A DNA stretch of 10,915 nt from DATHWB01 sp040902855 (GCA_040902855.1 JBBDWN010000182.1:1-10915), one strand, 5' to 3'. Shown: positions 1-6,096, numbered from the stretch's first letter. The notes: generated by a model from the letters alone, not told the origin. Made by a program: numbers and translations.

Positions 1-19
1 GACCGCCTCAGTACTTCGG

Positions 20-38
20 CGACGCTCCACTAGCGTCG
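20..38 (+). promoter_or_regulatory. -10 box inside a 7-bp inverted repeat before the MscS-like gene
   Basis: TAGCGT at 31-36 fits the actinobacterial TANNNT -10 pattern and lies 8 nt before the ATG at 45, so the transcript would start at or very near the start codon. The box sits within a perfect inverted repeat, CGACGCT (20-26) and AGCGTCG (32-38), with a 5-nt spacer. No convincing -35 hexamer is visible, and no T-run follows the repeat, so an operator or promoter reading is preferred over a terminator for a gene left of the window. The promoter call is inference; the repeat is seen directly. Confidence 0.45.
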
Positions 39-44
39 GTATCG

Positions 45-959
45 ATGGACTTCATCACACAGTGGTTTACGGACGGAGACACGACCGGACGCGTCGTCCT
101 GACCGTTGTACTCGTCGGCGCACTGTTCGTCGTCCGATGGCTCGTTCTGCGAGCAGTCCACGCCAGGCTCGAACATGGAACAGCGACCTTCCGTACCAAG
201 AAGTGGGTGGGCTACGCCGTCACGGTCATCGGGATACTGGGTCTGGTCCGGATCTGGTTCGGAGGCTCCGGTGGCGTCACCACCTATCTCGGGATTCTGT
301 CGGCCGGTGTCGCCATCGCTCTCGCCAGCGTGCTGGAGAACCTGGCCGGATGGGCCTTCATCGTCTCTCGGCGGCCGTTCCGGGTGGGGGATCGGGTCGA
401 GGTCCAGGGTCGAGCGGGGGATGTCGTCGACATCCGGGCGTTCCGGTTCTCCATGCTCGAGATCGGCAATTGGGTTGCCGCCGACCAGTCCACGGGCCGG
501 CTGATCCACGTCCCGAACGGCAAGGTCTTCTCCGAACAGGTCACCAACTACACCGAAGGGTTTCCCTACATATGGGACGAGATCGGGGTCATGGTCACCT
601 TCGAGTCCGACTGGAAGAAGGCGGAACGCCTCGTCGGTGAGGCGCTCAGCGCTCACGCCCCCGACACCAGCGAGCCGGCCATCGTCAATTCGATACGGGA
701 GGCCGGTCAGCAGTACCTCATTCGGTACCGTCATCTCACGCCGACCACGTACGTGAAAGCTCAGGACTCAGGTGTGACGATTTCGGGCCGGTATCTCGTG
801 GGGGTGCGAAGCCGCCGCTCGGTGTCCGACGCCCTGTGGCGGGCGATCCTCGAGGCGTTCGCGACCGAGCCCGATGTCGACCTGGCGTATCCGACCACGC
901 GTACGGTGCTTCCGGGCGGGGTGGTCATACGGTCGATTCGGGAAGAATCCCCGGAGTGA
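45..959 (+). CDS. MscS-family mechanosensitive ion channel
   Basis: A 304-residue small-conductance mechanosensitive channel of the inner membrane, expected to open under membrane tension and release solutes during hypo-osmotic shock. Three hydrophobic helices are visible, at about residues 16-33, 54-72 and 78-108. The third is the Gly/Ala-rich pore helix, running straight into the conserved PFRVGDRVEV stretch (111-120) that starts the beta domain. The family PN motif is present as PNGKVF (157-162), followed by VTNYT. Residues from about 175 to 285 form the alpha/beta cytoplasmic vestibule. The length is close to the short MscS type (E. coli MscS has 286 residues), with no large extra domains. 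The ATG at 45 is the only good start after the edge and no Shine-Dalgarno is seen, in keeping with leaderless expression from the TAGCGT box. The ion preference and any true gating role are inferred from the family. Confidence 0.9.
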   Translation: MDFITQWFTDGDTTGRVVLTVVLVGALFVVRWLVLRAVHARLEHGTATFRTKKWVGYAVTVIGILGLVRIWFGGSGGVTTYLGILSAGVAIALASVLENLAGWAFIVSRRPFRVGDRVEVQGRAGDVVDIRAFRFSMLEIGNWVAADQSTGRLIHVPNGKVFSEQVTNYTEGFPYIWDEIGVMVTFESDWKKAERLVGEALSAHAPDTSEPAIVNSIREAGQQYLIRYRHLTPTTYVKAQDSGVTISGRYLVGVRSRRSVSDALWRAILEAFATEPDVDLAYPTTRTVLPGGVVIRSIREESPE

Positions 960-973
960 ACCGACGCGAGCCG

Positions 974-979
974 TAGCCT
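974..979 (+). promoter_or_regulatory. putative -10 box (TAGCCT) for the 266-aa gene
   Basis: TAGCCT lies in the 29-bp gap after the MscS-like gene, 9 nt before the GTG at 989. No Shine-Dalgarno precedes the GTG, so a leaderless transcript starting near the GTG fits best. No -35 is recognisable. The call rests on spacing and on similarity to the boxes before 45 and 4566. Confidence 0.35.
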
Positions 980-988
980 GCCGGGTCC

Positions 989-1789
989 GTGGCTTCACTC
1001 TTCACACTGATGCCGGCCGGTGCCGGCCCGATCCCACTCGAGCGGCTGGAAGCAGCCGCCGAGGCAGAGGACGTCCTGGTCGACTGCCTGATCGACGAGG
1101 AGCTGTACTGGCTGCGGAACGGCGATCCGCCCGATCCGTTCTATGACGAGCCCTACCTGTCGGGGCTCTCCACCGAGGCGCGAGCGGCGGCGCTCGACTC
1201 GGGCCTGCGGGCCCTGATCGCTAAGGGCATGGTGGATGTCGACCCCGACGAACCGGCTTCGATCGACGTCCTCGGCGTGTATCGCTTGCTGGCTGATTGC
1301 AGGCGCGACGCCCTGTCGGTGACCCGAGCCCGGTTGGAAGTCCCGGGCGAGCCGACCATGCGTTTCGCCTTCCATCGCATCAGCGACACCCTCGTCCTCG
1401 TCGAAGAAGTCTCCGACGACGGGTTCCACGACTTCACATTCCAGTCGCTCGACTCGGCGGCCGCAGACCTCGCCTCGATCTTCGACCGGCGGCGCTCGGC
1501 ATCGCCCGACAGCGGGCGTCATGTGCGGGTGGCGTCCGCGATCGAGCTCGATCCGTCACCCGAGTCCCTCCTCGGATCCGCCGCACATGTCGTGTCGGTG
1601 ATCTCTCGGGGGACGGGTATGGATGGCGCAAAGCACGAGCTGGCCCTCACGGTGTACGGGCTGACGGACGGCGTCTGGGCCCACTGGGTCGAACCGGGGG
1701 ACGCGACTCATGTGGTGGCGCAGGCGGGAGCGGCCGACCTGTTCGTGCTGGCTGCCGACGCCATCGCCGGAAGAGCGTCCACTCGCTGA
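989..1789 (+). CDS. uncharacterised 266-residue soluble protein
   Basis: I do not recognise the family. The frame is complete, with strongly GC-biased third positions like its neighbours, and starts at GTG 989. An in-frame ATG at 1010 is the alternative and would remove 7 residues. The protein is acidic and has no signal peptide or membrane segment, so it is probably cytoplasmic. The N-terminal third is helical and acidic, with a segment at about 60-85 (LSTEARAAALDSGLRALIAK) resembling part of a small helical or winged-helix fold. The rest alternates short beta-like and helical stretches, ending in an Ala-rich helix (about 240-262). A loose resemblance to actinobacterial secretion-associated (EspG-like) proteins was considered but is not strong enough to name. 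It sits 29 bp after the channel gene and 63 bp before the stress membrane protein gene, with its own putative -10 box. Confidence 0.75.
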   Translation: MASLFTLMPAGAGPIPLERLEAAAEAEDVLVDCLIDEELYWLRNGDPPDPFYDEPYLSGLSTEARAAALDSGLRALIAKGMVDVDPDEPASIDVLGVYRLLADCRRDALSVTRARLEVPGEPTMRFAFHRISDTLVLVEEVSDDGFHDFTFQSLDSAAADLASIFDRRRSASPDSGRHVRVASAIELDPSPESLLGSAAHVVSVISRGTGMDGAKHELALTVYGLTDGVWAHWVEPGDATHVVAQAGAADLFVLAADAIAGRASTR

Positions 1790-1818
1790 CCTCCCGGTGT
1801 CGGGCGAACGGCCCTGGT

Positions 1819-1845
1819 AACGTCACGGGAAGTCGTCGCGAGGAG
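1819..1845 (+). promoter_or_regulatory. putative -10 box and ribosome binding site for the GlsB/YeaQ/YmgE gene
   Basis: TAACGT at 1819-1824 fits TANNNT and would place a transcript start near 1831, giving a leader of about 22 nt. AGGAG at 1841-1845 is a good Shine-Dalgarno, 7 nt before the ATG at 1853. The GGAG is framed by GCGA (1838-1841) and TCGC (1846-1849), so a 4-bp stem would display it in the loop. No clear -35 is seen. Confidence 0.45.
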
Positions 1846-1852
1846 TCGCAAA

Positions 1853-2110
1853 ATGGTTGGTCTGCTCTGGTTGCTGCTGATCGGCCTCGTCGCCGGATTC
1901 ATCGCTCGGGCGCTCGTTCCGGGTCCGGATCCCATGGCCTGGTGGCAGACGATTCTGCTCGGGGTCGTCGGTTCGTTCGTCGGCGGCTTTATCGGGTCGC
2001 TGCTCAGTGGCGGCAGCATTACCGATGTCAATTCTTCCGGCATCATCCTTTCCGTCATCGGCGCAGTCGTGGCCCTTCTCGTCTACCGGATGGTCAGCCG
2101 ACGCGCCTGA
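1853..2110 (+). CDS. GlsB/YeaQ/YmgE family stress-response membrane protein
   Basis: An 85-residue inner-membrane protein of the family also annotated as transglycosylase-associated protein. The three expected hydrophobic helices are clear, at about 3-20, 32-52 and 62-80. The loop after helix 1 has the family's typical Pro/Gly cluster (PGPDPM, 23-28), and helix 2 is Gly-rich (LLGVVGSFVGGFIGSLL). The C-terminus is short and basic (SRRA). Length matches the family, usually 80-90 residues. Family members are often induced by general or envelope stress, but their biochemical role is not settled; the transglycosylase name should not be taken as an enzyme activity. The start is supported by AGGAG at 7 nt. 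A nearby MscS-type channel and a second small membrane ORF downstream suit a stress or envelope cluster, though this is context only. Confidence 0.88.
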   Translation: MVGLLWLLLIGLVAGFIARALVPGPDPMAWWQTILLGVVGSFVGGFIGSLLSGGSITDVNSSGIILSVIGAVVALLVYRMVSRRA

Positions 2111-2280
2111 GGAACGACCCCTCGTCTCAGGGCAAACCGCCCCCGGAGTGGCTGATCGGACTCGGGATCGCCATCGTGGTCGTGCTCGTCGGCGTCCTCA
2201 TTGCGTCGATGCTCCGAGCCGGAGACGATCCCACTTTCGCTGACAGCCTCGGTTGGTTTCTCGGCGAGTCCCAGTCGTGA
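2107..2280 (+). CDS. candidate 57-residue single-helix membrane protein, non-canonical start
   Basis: After the 85-aa gene, reading frame 1 has a protein-like stretch ending at TGA 2278-2280. It has a short polar, Pro-rich N-terminus (KPPPEW), one strong transmembrane helix (about residues 15-36, IVVVLVGVLIA) and an acidic tail with Trp and Phe (GDDPTFADSLGWFLGE). Third codon positions are mostly G or C, as in real genes here. No ATG, GTG or TTG occurs in frame before the helix without running back through the whole upstream gene. The best start is CTG at 2107, which overlaps the upstream TGA as CTGA, suggesting coupled re-initiation. A frameshift product or a sequence error that removed the true start is also possible. 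The family is not recognised. Confidence 0.42.
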   Translation: MRNDPSSQGKPPPEWLIGLGIAIVVVLVGVLIASMLRAGDDPTFADSLGWFLGESQS

Positions 2281-2285
2281 GAAGT

Positions 2286-2304
2286 CAGGCGGCGTCACCG
2301 CCTG
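2286..2304 (+). terminator. 7-bp perfect hairpin between the small membrane genes and the thiolase
   Basis: CAGGCGG (2286-2292) and CCGCCTG (2298-2304) are perfect reverse complements separated by CGTCA. The hairpin starts 6 nt after the stop at 2280 and precedes the next promoter. No T-run follows, so it is an untypical intrinsic terminator; GC-rich actinobacteria often use hairpins without a T-tract. It may act instead as an mRNA 3' end stabiliser. Confidence 0.45.
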
Positions 2305-2357
2305 CCCATCCGAAGTCCGGTACGAACACGACCGTTCGCGCGGCGAAACTCGGGGGC

Positions 2358-2385
2358 TAGATTCGGTTGACCGACTGATCTGGAG
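2358..2385 (+). promoter_or_regulatory. putative -10 box and ribosome binding site for the thiolase operon
   Basis: TAGATT at 2358-2363 is a fair -10. A weak -35 candidate, TTCGCG (2335-2340), lies 17 nt upstream. GGAG at 2382-2385 is the Shine-Dalgarno, 5 nt before the ATG at 2391. The predicted leader is about 20 nt. The 110-bp gap from 2281 to 2390 otherwise holds only the hairpin at 2286-2304. Confidence 0.42.
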
Positions 2386-2390
2386 AACTC

Positions 2391-3575
2391 ATGCGCGAAG
2401 CCGTCATCGTCTCGACCGCCCGTACGCCAATCGGCAAGGCATACCGGGGGCTGTTCAACGACACCGAGACGCCGTCCATGGGGGGCATGGCGATCGCCGC
2501 CGCGGTCGAGCGCGCCGGGATCGAAGGCGCCGAAGTGGACGACCTGATCATGGGCGTCGCGATGCAGCAGGGGACACAGGGCATCAACTCCGCTCGCGTC
2601 GCGGCCATCGCCGCCGGACTTCCGACCTCGGTTTCGGGCATGACGATCGACAGGCAGTGTTCTTCCGGTCTCATGGCCGTTGCCACCGCCGCCAAGCAGA
2701 TCGTGATGGACGGGGCACCGATCGTCGTGGCGGGCGGGATGGAGTCCATCAGCCTCGTTCAGAACGAGCACATGAACATGTTCCGGGCGGCGGATCCGGC
2801 CGTCCTCGAATCCGAGCCGCACATGTACATGCCGATGATCGACACCGCCGAAGTGGTTGCCGAGCGGTACGGCATCGGCCGCGACGTCTGCGACGAGTAC
2901 GCCCTCCAATCCCAGGAGCGGGTCGCAGCCGCCCAGGAGAACGGCCTGTTCGACGACGAGATCATCGAGGTGACCACCACGAAGGCCGTCGTCAACCGCG
3001 AGACCGGTGAGACCACGAAAGAGCAGGCGACGATGCGCCTCGACGAAGGCAATCGGCCTGGCACGACCCTCGAAGGCCTCTCCCAACTTCCGCCGGTGCG
3101 CGGTCCAGGCAAGAACGTGACCGCGGGAAACGCCAGCCAGCTGTCCGACGGTGCCGCAGCTCTCGTGCTGATGGAAGCTGCGGAGGCCAGCCGCCGAGGC
3201 CTGGACCCCCTGGGGTACTACCGGGGGATGGCGGTCGCCGGCGTCGATCCCGATGAGATGGGGATCGGACCTGTGTTCGCGGTGCCGAAGCTGTTGGAGC
3301 GGAACGGGTTGACGATCGACGACATCGACTTGTGGGAATTGAACGAGGCCTTCGCGGTCCAGACTCTCTATTGCAGAGACACCCTCGGCATCGACAACGA
3401 GATCTACAACGTCAACGGTGGCGCCATCTCGATCGGTCATCCGTACGGGATGTCGGGGGCTCGCATGGTCGGCCACGCTCTCCTCGAGGGGAAGCGGCGC
3501 AAGGCGAAGTACGTCGTGGTGACCATGTGTGTCGGTGGCGGCATGGGCGCCGCCGGACTCTTCGAAGTCGCGTGA
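2391..3575 (+). CDS. thiolase (acetyl-CoA acetyltransferase / 3-ketoacyl-CoA thiolase)
   Basis: A 394-residue thiolase, the usual length for the bacterial family. It forms or cleaves 3-ketoacyl-CoA by transferring an acyl group through a cysteine. The key residues are all present: nucleophile Cys90 in DRQCSSG, NEAF at 318-321, His350 in GHPYGMSGARM, and Cys380 in CVGGGMGAAG. The N-terminal VIVSTARTPIGK motif is also canonical. I cannot tell from the sequence whether it prefers acetoacetyl-CoA or longer beta-oxidation intermediates; the HPYG variant is common in FadA-like actinobacterial thiolases, so beta-oxidation is plausible. The start has GGAG at 5 nt. Its stop TGA (3573-3575) overlaps the ATG of the next gene by one base, so the pair is very likely one operon with coupled translation. 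No acyl-CoA dehydrogenase, hydratase or hydroxyacyl-CoA dehydrogenase is in view. Confidence 0.93.
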   Translation: MREAVIVSTARTPIGKAYRGLFNDTETPSMGGMAIAAAVERAGIEGAEVDDLIMGVAMQQGTQGINSARVAAIAAGLPTSVSGMTIDRQCSSGLMAVATAAKQIVMDGAPIVVAGGMESISLVQNEHMNMFRAADPAVLESEPHMYMPMIDTAEVVAERYGIGRDVCDEYALQSQERVAAAQENGLFDDEIIEVTTTKAVVNRETGETTKEQATMRLDEGNRPGTTLEGLSQLPPVRGPGKNVTAGNASQLSDGAAALVLMEAAEASRRGLDPLGYYRGMAVAGVDPDEMGIGPVFAVPKLLERNGLTIDDIDLWELNEAFAVQTLYCRDTLGIDNEIYNVNGGAISIGHPYGMSGARMVGHALLEGKRRKAKYVVVTMCVGGGMGAAGLFEVA

Positions 3576-4555
3576 TGAAGGCGCTGCGCTGTACCGAACT
3601 CGGTCCTGCCTCGAAACTCTCGGTTCAGGAGGTCGATGACCCGACCCCTGGTCCCGGCCAGGTGGTGGTCGAGGTCGAGGCTGCCGGTCTCAACTTCCCC
3701 GACACGCTGATCATCCAGGGCACCTACCAATCCAAGCCGAACCTACCGTTCTCGCCGGGGGGAGAGGCGGCCGGTGTCATCTCCGCGATCGGTGACGGAG
3801 TCGAGGGGCTTTCGACGGGAGATCGCGTCATCGCGCTGTCCTCCCACGGCGCCTTCGCCGAGAAGTGGGCGACGGACGCCGGTTCGGTGATCCCGGTGCC
3901 AGAGGGTCTCGACTGGTCCGAAGCGGCCGCCTACGGCCTCACGTACGGAACTTCCTACTACGCCCTCAAGAGCAGGGCTCGTCTCCAACCGGGCGAGACC
4001 CTGCTCGTGCTCGGAGCATCGGGCGGTGTCGGCTCGGCCGCCGTCGAGTTGGGAAAGGCGATGGGTGCGACCGTCATCGCCGCCGCCTCGACGCCGGAGA
4101 AGCTCGAGTGGGCGGAGGGTCTCGGCGCCGATCACCTTGTCAACTACCGGAACGAGGACCTACGCAAGAGGTTGGCGGAACTCACAGACGGCCGAGGGGT
4201 GGACGTGGTCTACGACCCGGTCGGAGGTGACGTCACCGAGGTGGCAGTCCGGTCGACGGCGTGGAACGGTCGGCTGGCGGTCGTGGGGTTCGCGGCTGGC
4301 GACATACCGACGATTCCACTCAACCTGACCCTGCTCAAGGGAATGTCGGTCGTCGGAGTGTTCTGGGGGAGGTCGATCACGCAGGAGGAACCCGAACTGC
4401 ATCGGGAGAACTTCGCGGAGATGGCGGGGATGATCGCTGACGGACGGATCCGGCCCAGGGTGAGCGCCGAGTTCTCTCTCGACGACTACGAGGCAGCCTT
4501 CGCGATGTTCACCGAACGGAAAGTCATGGGCAAGGCGGTCTTTCGCATCCGGTAG
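3575..4555 (+). CDS. NADPH:quinone oxidoreductase-like MDR-family reductase
   Basis: A 326-residue medium-chain dehydrogenase/reductase of the zinc-free quinone oxidoreductase (zeta-crystallin) branch. Members reduce quinones or the C=C bond of enones or enoyl-CoA thioesters with NADPH. The N-terminal GroES-like domain covers about 1-125, with the typical AAGLNFPDTLIIQG motif (36-49) and the GGEAAG turn (62-67). The Rossmann domain has the ASGGVG loop at 148-153, followed by VELGKAMGA. The zinc-binding Cys/His set of alcohol dehydrogenases is absent, as expected for this branch. The ATG at 3575 is chosen because it overlaps the thiolase stop (TGATG) and begins a standard MKALRC N-terminus; the frame stays open further upstream only as a shadow of the thiolase gene. 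Co-transcription with the thiolase hints at an acyl-CoA or unsaturated-carbonyl substrate. The TAG stop also forms part of the next gene's -10 box. Confidence 0.9.
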   Translation: MKALRCTELGPASKLSVQEVDDPTPGPGQVVVEVEAAGLNFPDTLIIQGTYQSKPNLPFSPGGEAAGVISAIGDGVEGLSTGDRVIALSSHGAFAEKWATDAGSVIPVPEGLDWSEAAAYGLTYGTSYYALKSRARLQPGETLLVLGASGGVGSAAVELGKAMGATVIAAASTPEKLEWAEGLGADHLVNYRNEDLRKRLAELTDGRGVDVVYDPVGGDVTEVAVRSTAWNGRLAVVGFAAGDIPTIPLNLTLLKGMSVVGVFWGRSITQEEPELHRENFAEMAGMIADGRIRPRVSAEFSLDDYEAAFAMFTERKVMGKAVFRIR

Positions 4556-4558
4556 CGT
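4553..4558 (+). promoter_or_regulatory. putative -10 box (TAGCGT) built on the upstream stop codon
   Basis: TAGCGT lies 7 nt before the ATG at 4566, and its first three bases are the stop codon of the reductase gene. Its spacing and sequence match the box at 31-36. No Shine-Dalgarno and no good -35 are visible, so a leaderless transcript for the glucosidase is inferred. Confidence 0.45.
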
Positions 4559-4565
4559 CGATCGC

Positions 4566-5882
4566 ATGCAGTTTCCCGACCAGTTCGTATGGGGGGTGGC
4601 GACCGCTTCGTATCAGATCGAAGGCGCCGCCGATGAAGACGGTCGCGGCGAATCGATCTGGGACCGGTTCTCCAGAACTCCGGGCAAGGTGCTGGGTGGT
4701 GAGACGGGCGATGTGGCCTGCGATCACTACCACCGAATGCCGGAAGACGTCGCCTTGATCGCTGCGCTGGGCATCGACGCCTATCGCTTCTCCATTGCAT
4801 GGCCCCGGGTGGTGCCGGACGGGACCGGCGAGGTCAGCCACCGCGGCCTCGACTTCTACGACCACTTGGTGGATGAACTTCTCGAGGCGGGGATCACGCC
4901 ATTTCCGACCCTCTATCACTGGGACCTGCCGCAGGCTCTGGAAGATCGCGGTGGATGGCGGAGCCGTGTGACTGCCGAAGCGTTCCTCGATTACGCCGCC
5001 GCCGTCACCGGTCGTCTCGGTGATCGGGTGAAGAGGTTCGCGACTCTCAACGAGCCGTGGTGCTCGGCGATCCTCGGACACCTGACCGGCGAGCACGCGC
5101 CGGGCCTGCAGGACACGGCGTCGGCGCTGTCGGCCGCTCATCACCTGATGCTCGGCCACGGTCTGGTCGCCCAGCATCTCCACGCCGATGGGTTGGAGGT
5201 CGGGTACGTGGTCAATCAGGAGACGAAGTTGGCTGCGTCGAACCACCCCTTGGATGTCACGGCGGCCCGGATCGCCGATGAGAAGATGAACGGCTGGTTC
5301 CTCGATCCGGTGGCAGGACGCGGGTATCCGGAGGGAGCCGTCAGGGATTACGGGTGGGATGAGAGCCCGGTGCTCGGTGGCGACCTCGACATCATCGCCG
5401 AGCCTCTCGACTTCATCGGACTCAACTACTACACCTCGTCCGTCGTGGCCGACCTGAACCTGGCCGACTCGGACCGTGACGTCCGTCGATATGACGCCGA
5501 GGAGGTGACCGACATGGGTTGGCCTGTCGTTCCCGGCGACCTCACCGTCCAACTCCGAAAGCTCTCCGAGGACTACGGGTTCACAGACATCTTCGTCACG
5601 GAGAACGGAGCCGCCTATCCCGACGCCGTGGGGACCGACGGCACGGTCGACGACGAGAACCGAATCTCCTATCTCCTTCGGCACTTCCAGGCGGCCAGCG
5701 ACGCGATCGATGCGGGGGTGCCACTGGCCGGCTACTTCGTCTGGTCGCTGATGGACAACTTCGAGTGGGCGTTCGGCTATTCGAAACGATTCGGTCTGGT
5801 TCACGTCGACTACTCGACGCTGCAGCGCACACCCAAGGCGAGCTACCACTGGCTGCGGGAGTTCCTCGGGGCGGTCGACTGA
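4566..5882 (+). CDS. glycoside hydrolase family 1 beta-glucosidase
   Basis: A 438-residue GH1 enzyme with a complete (beta/alpha)8 barrel. It hydrolyses terminal beta-linked glucose or related sugars with retention of configuration. The acid/base glutamate is Glu163 in TLNEPW and the nucleophile is Glu346 in VTENGAA. Glycone-site residues are Gln17 (ATASYQIEG), His118-Trp119 (LYHWDLP), Asn162, Trp393, and Glu400-Trp401 in the DNFEWAFGYSKRFGL block. The usual N-terminal FVWGVATASYQIEGA signature is intact. There is no signal peptide, so it should act in the cytoplasm on imported disaccharides or glycosides; no sugar transporter or regulator is next to it. Cellobiose is only the family's commonest substrate, and beta-galactoside, beta-fucoside or other specificities cannot be excluded. 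The ATG at 4566 follows the reductase stop by 10 bp and lacks a Shine-Dalgarno. Confidence 0.94.
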   Translation: MQFPDQFVWGVATASYQIEGAADEDGRGESIWDRFSRTPGKVLGGETGDVACDHYHRMPEDVALIAALGIDAYRFSIAWPRVVPDGTGEVSHRGLDFYDHLVDELLEAGITPFPTLYHWDLPQALEDRGGWRSRVTAEAFLDYAAAVTGRLGDRVKRFATLNEPWCSAILGHLTGEHAPGLQDTASALSAAHHLMLGHGLVAQHLHADGLEVGYVVNQETKLAASNHPLDVTAARIADEKMNGWFLDPVAGRGYPEGAVRDYGWDESPVLGGDLDIIAEPLDFIGLNYYTSSVVADLNLADSDRDVRRYDAEEVTDMGWPVVPGDLTVQLRKLSEDYGFTDIFVTENGAAYPDAVGTDGTVDDENRISYLLRHFQAASDAIDAGVPLAGYFVWSLMDNFEWAFGYSKRFGLVHVDYSTLQRTPKASYHWLREFLGAVD

Positions 5883-5918
5883 CACCCCCGTCGGGACCGG
5901 CATCGTCAGCCTCATTCG

Positions 5919-5948
5919 TTGACACATTTCCTCGCGATGCCGTATGCT
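5919..5948 (+). promoter_or_regulatory. rpoB promoter P1 (TTGACA-18-TATGCT)
   Basis: A perfect -35 hexamer TTGACA (5919-5924) is followed after 18 nt by TATGCT (5943-5948), which matches the -10 consensus at 4 of 6 positions. This is the best housekeeping-sigma promoter in the window. The transcript would start near 5955, giving a leader of about 150 nt before rpoB. It lies 36 bp after the glucosidase stop, so rpoB need not depend on read-through. Confidence 0.72.
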
Positions 5949-5980
5949 GCCCTCAGCCGAAAGGCGACGTCCACCGGCCG

Positions 5981-6000
5981 TCGACACCGTTCGACACCGG
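5981..6000 (+). repeat. two tandem 10-bp repeats (TCGACACCGK) in the rpoB leader
   Basis: TCGACACCGT (5981-5990) is followed directly by TCGACACCGG (5991-6000), identical at 9 of 10 positions. The period is about one helical turn, placing both copies on the same DNA face, 30 bp upstream of the P2 -35. A regulator site is possible but not shown. Confidence 0.5.
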
Positions 6001-6014
6001 AAGTGGCGTCCGAC

Positions 6015-6030
6015 AACGGAATATTTCGTT
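6015..6030 (+). promoter_or_regulatory. imperfect 16-bp AT-centred palindrome upstream of P2
   Basis: The arms AACG and CGTT flank a palindromic AATATT core, with one mismatched pair (G6019 against T6026). It ends exactly where the P2 -35 begins at 6031. Being AT-rich in a GC-rich genome and just upstream of a -35, it could be an UP element for the polymerase alpha subunit or an operator. The position is seen; the role is inferred. Confidence 0.5.
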
Positions 6031-6060
6031 TTGAGATGCGTTGGTCGCTCGTGCTAACGT
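6031..6060 (+). promoter_or_regulatory. rpoB promoter P2 (TTGAGA-18-TAACGT)
   Basis: TTGAGA (6031-6036, 5 of 6 match) and TAACGT (6055-6060) are spaced by 18 nt. The -10 fits TANNNT and the TARCGT form seen before other genes here. Transcription would start near 6067, leaving a leader of about 40 nt with a perfect Shine-Dalgarno. It is in tandem with P1. Confidence 0.65.
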
Positions 6061-6096
6061 GCTCAATCTGGTTGTCCGGACCCACCACATTCGTTT

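Noticed and set aside
1793..1804. Small CCCG-GTGT-CGGG hairpin after the 266-aa gene
   Set aside because: Four base pairs with no T-run; not distinguishable from chance, so no terminator is called.
1297..2106. Upstream part of the frame that ends at 2280
   Set aside because: It overlaps two better genes in other frames and is Arg-rich without domains. Only the last 57 codons look protein-like.
3332..3574. N-terminal extension of the reductase frame upstream of 3575
   Set aside because: The 81 extra codons overlap the thiolase gene in another frame and give an Arg-rich shadow sequence. The MKALRC start at 3575 matches the family.
5879..5909. Possible terminator after the beta-glucosidase (CTGAC ... 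GTCAG)
   Set aside because: Only 5 bp of outer stem, a 21-nt loop without a good inner stem, and no T-run. Too weak to call.
5965..5983. Possible hairpin CGACG / CGTCG in the rpoB leader
   Set aside because: Five base pairs with a 9-nt loop are expected by chance at this GC content.
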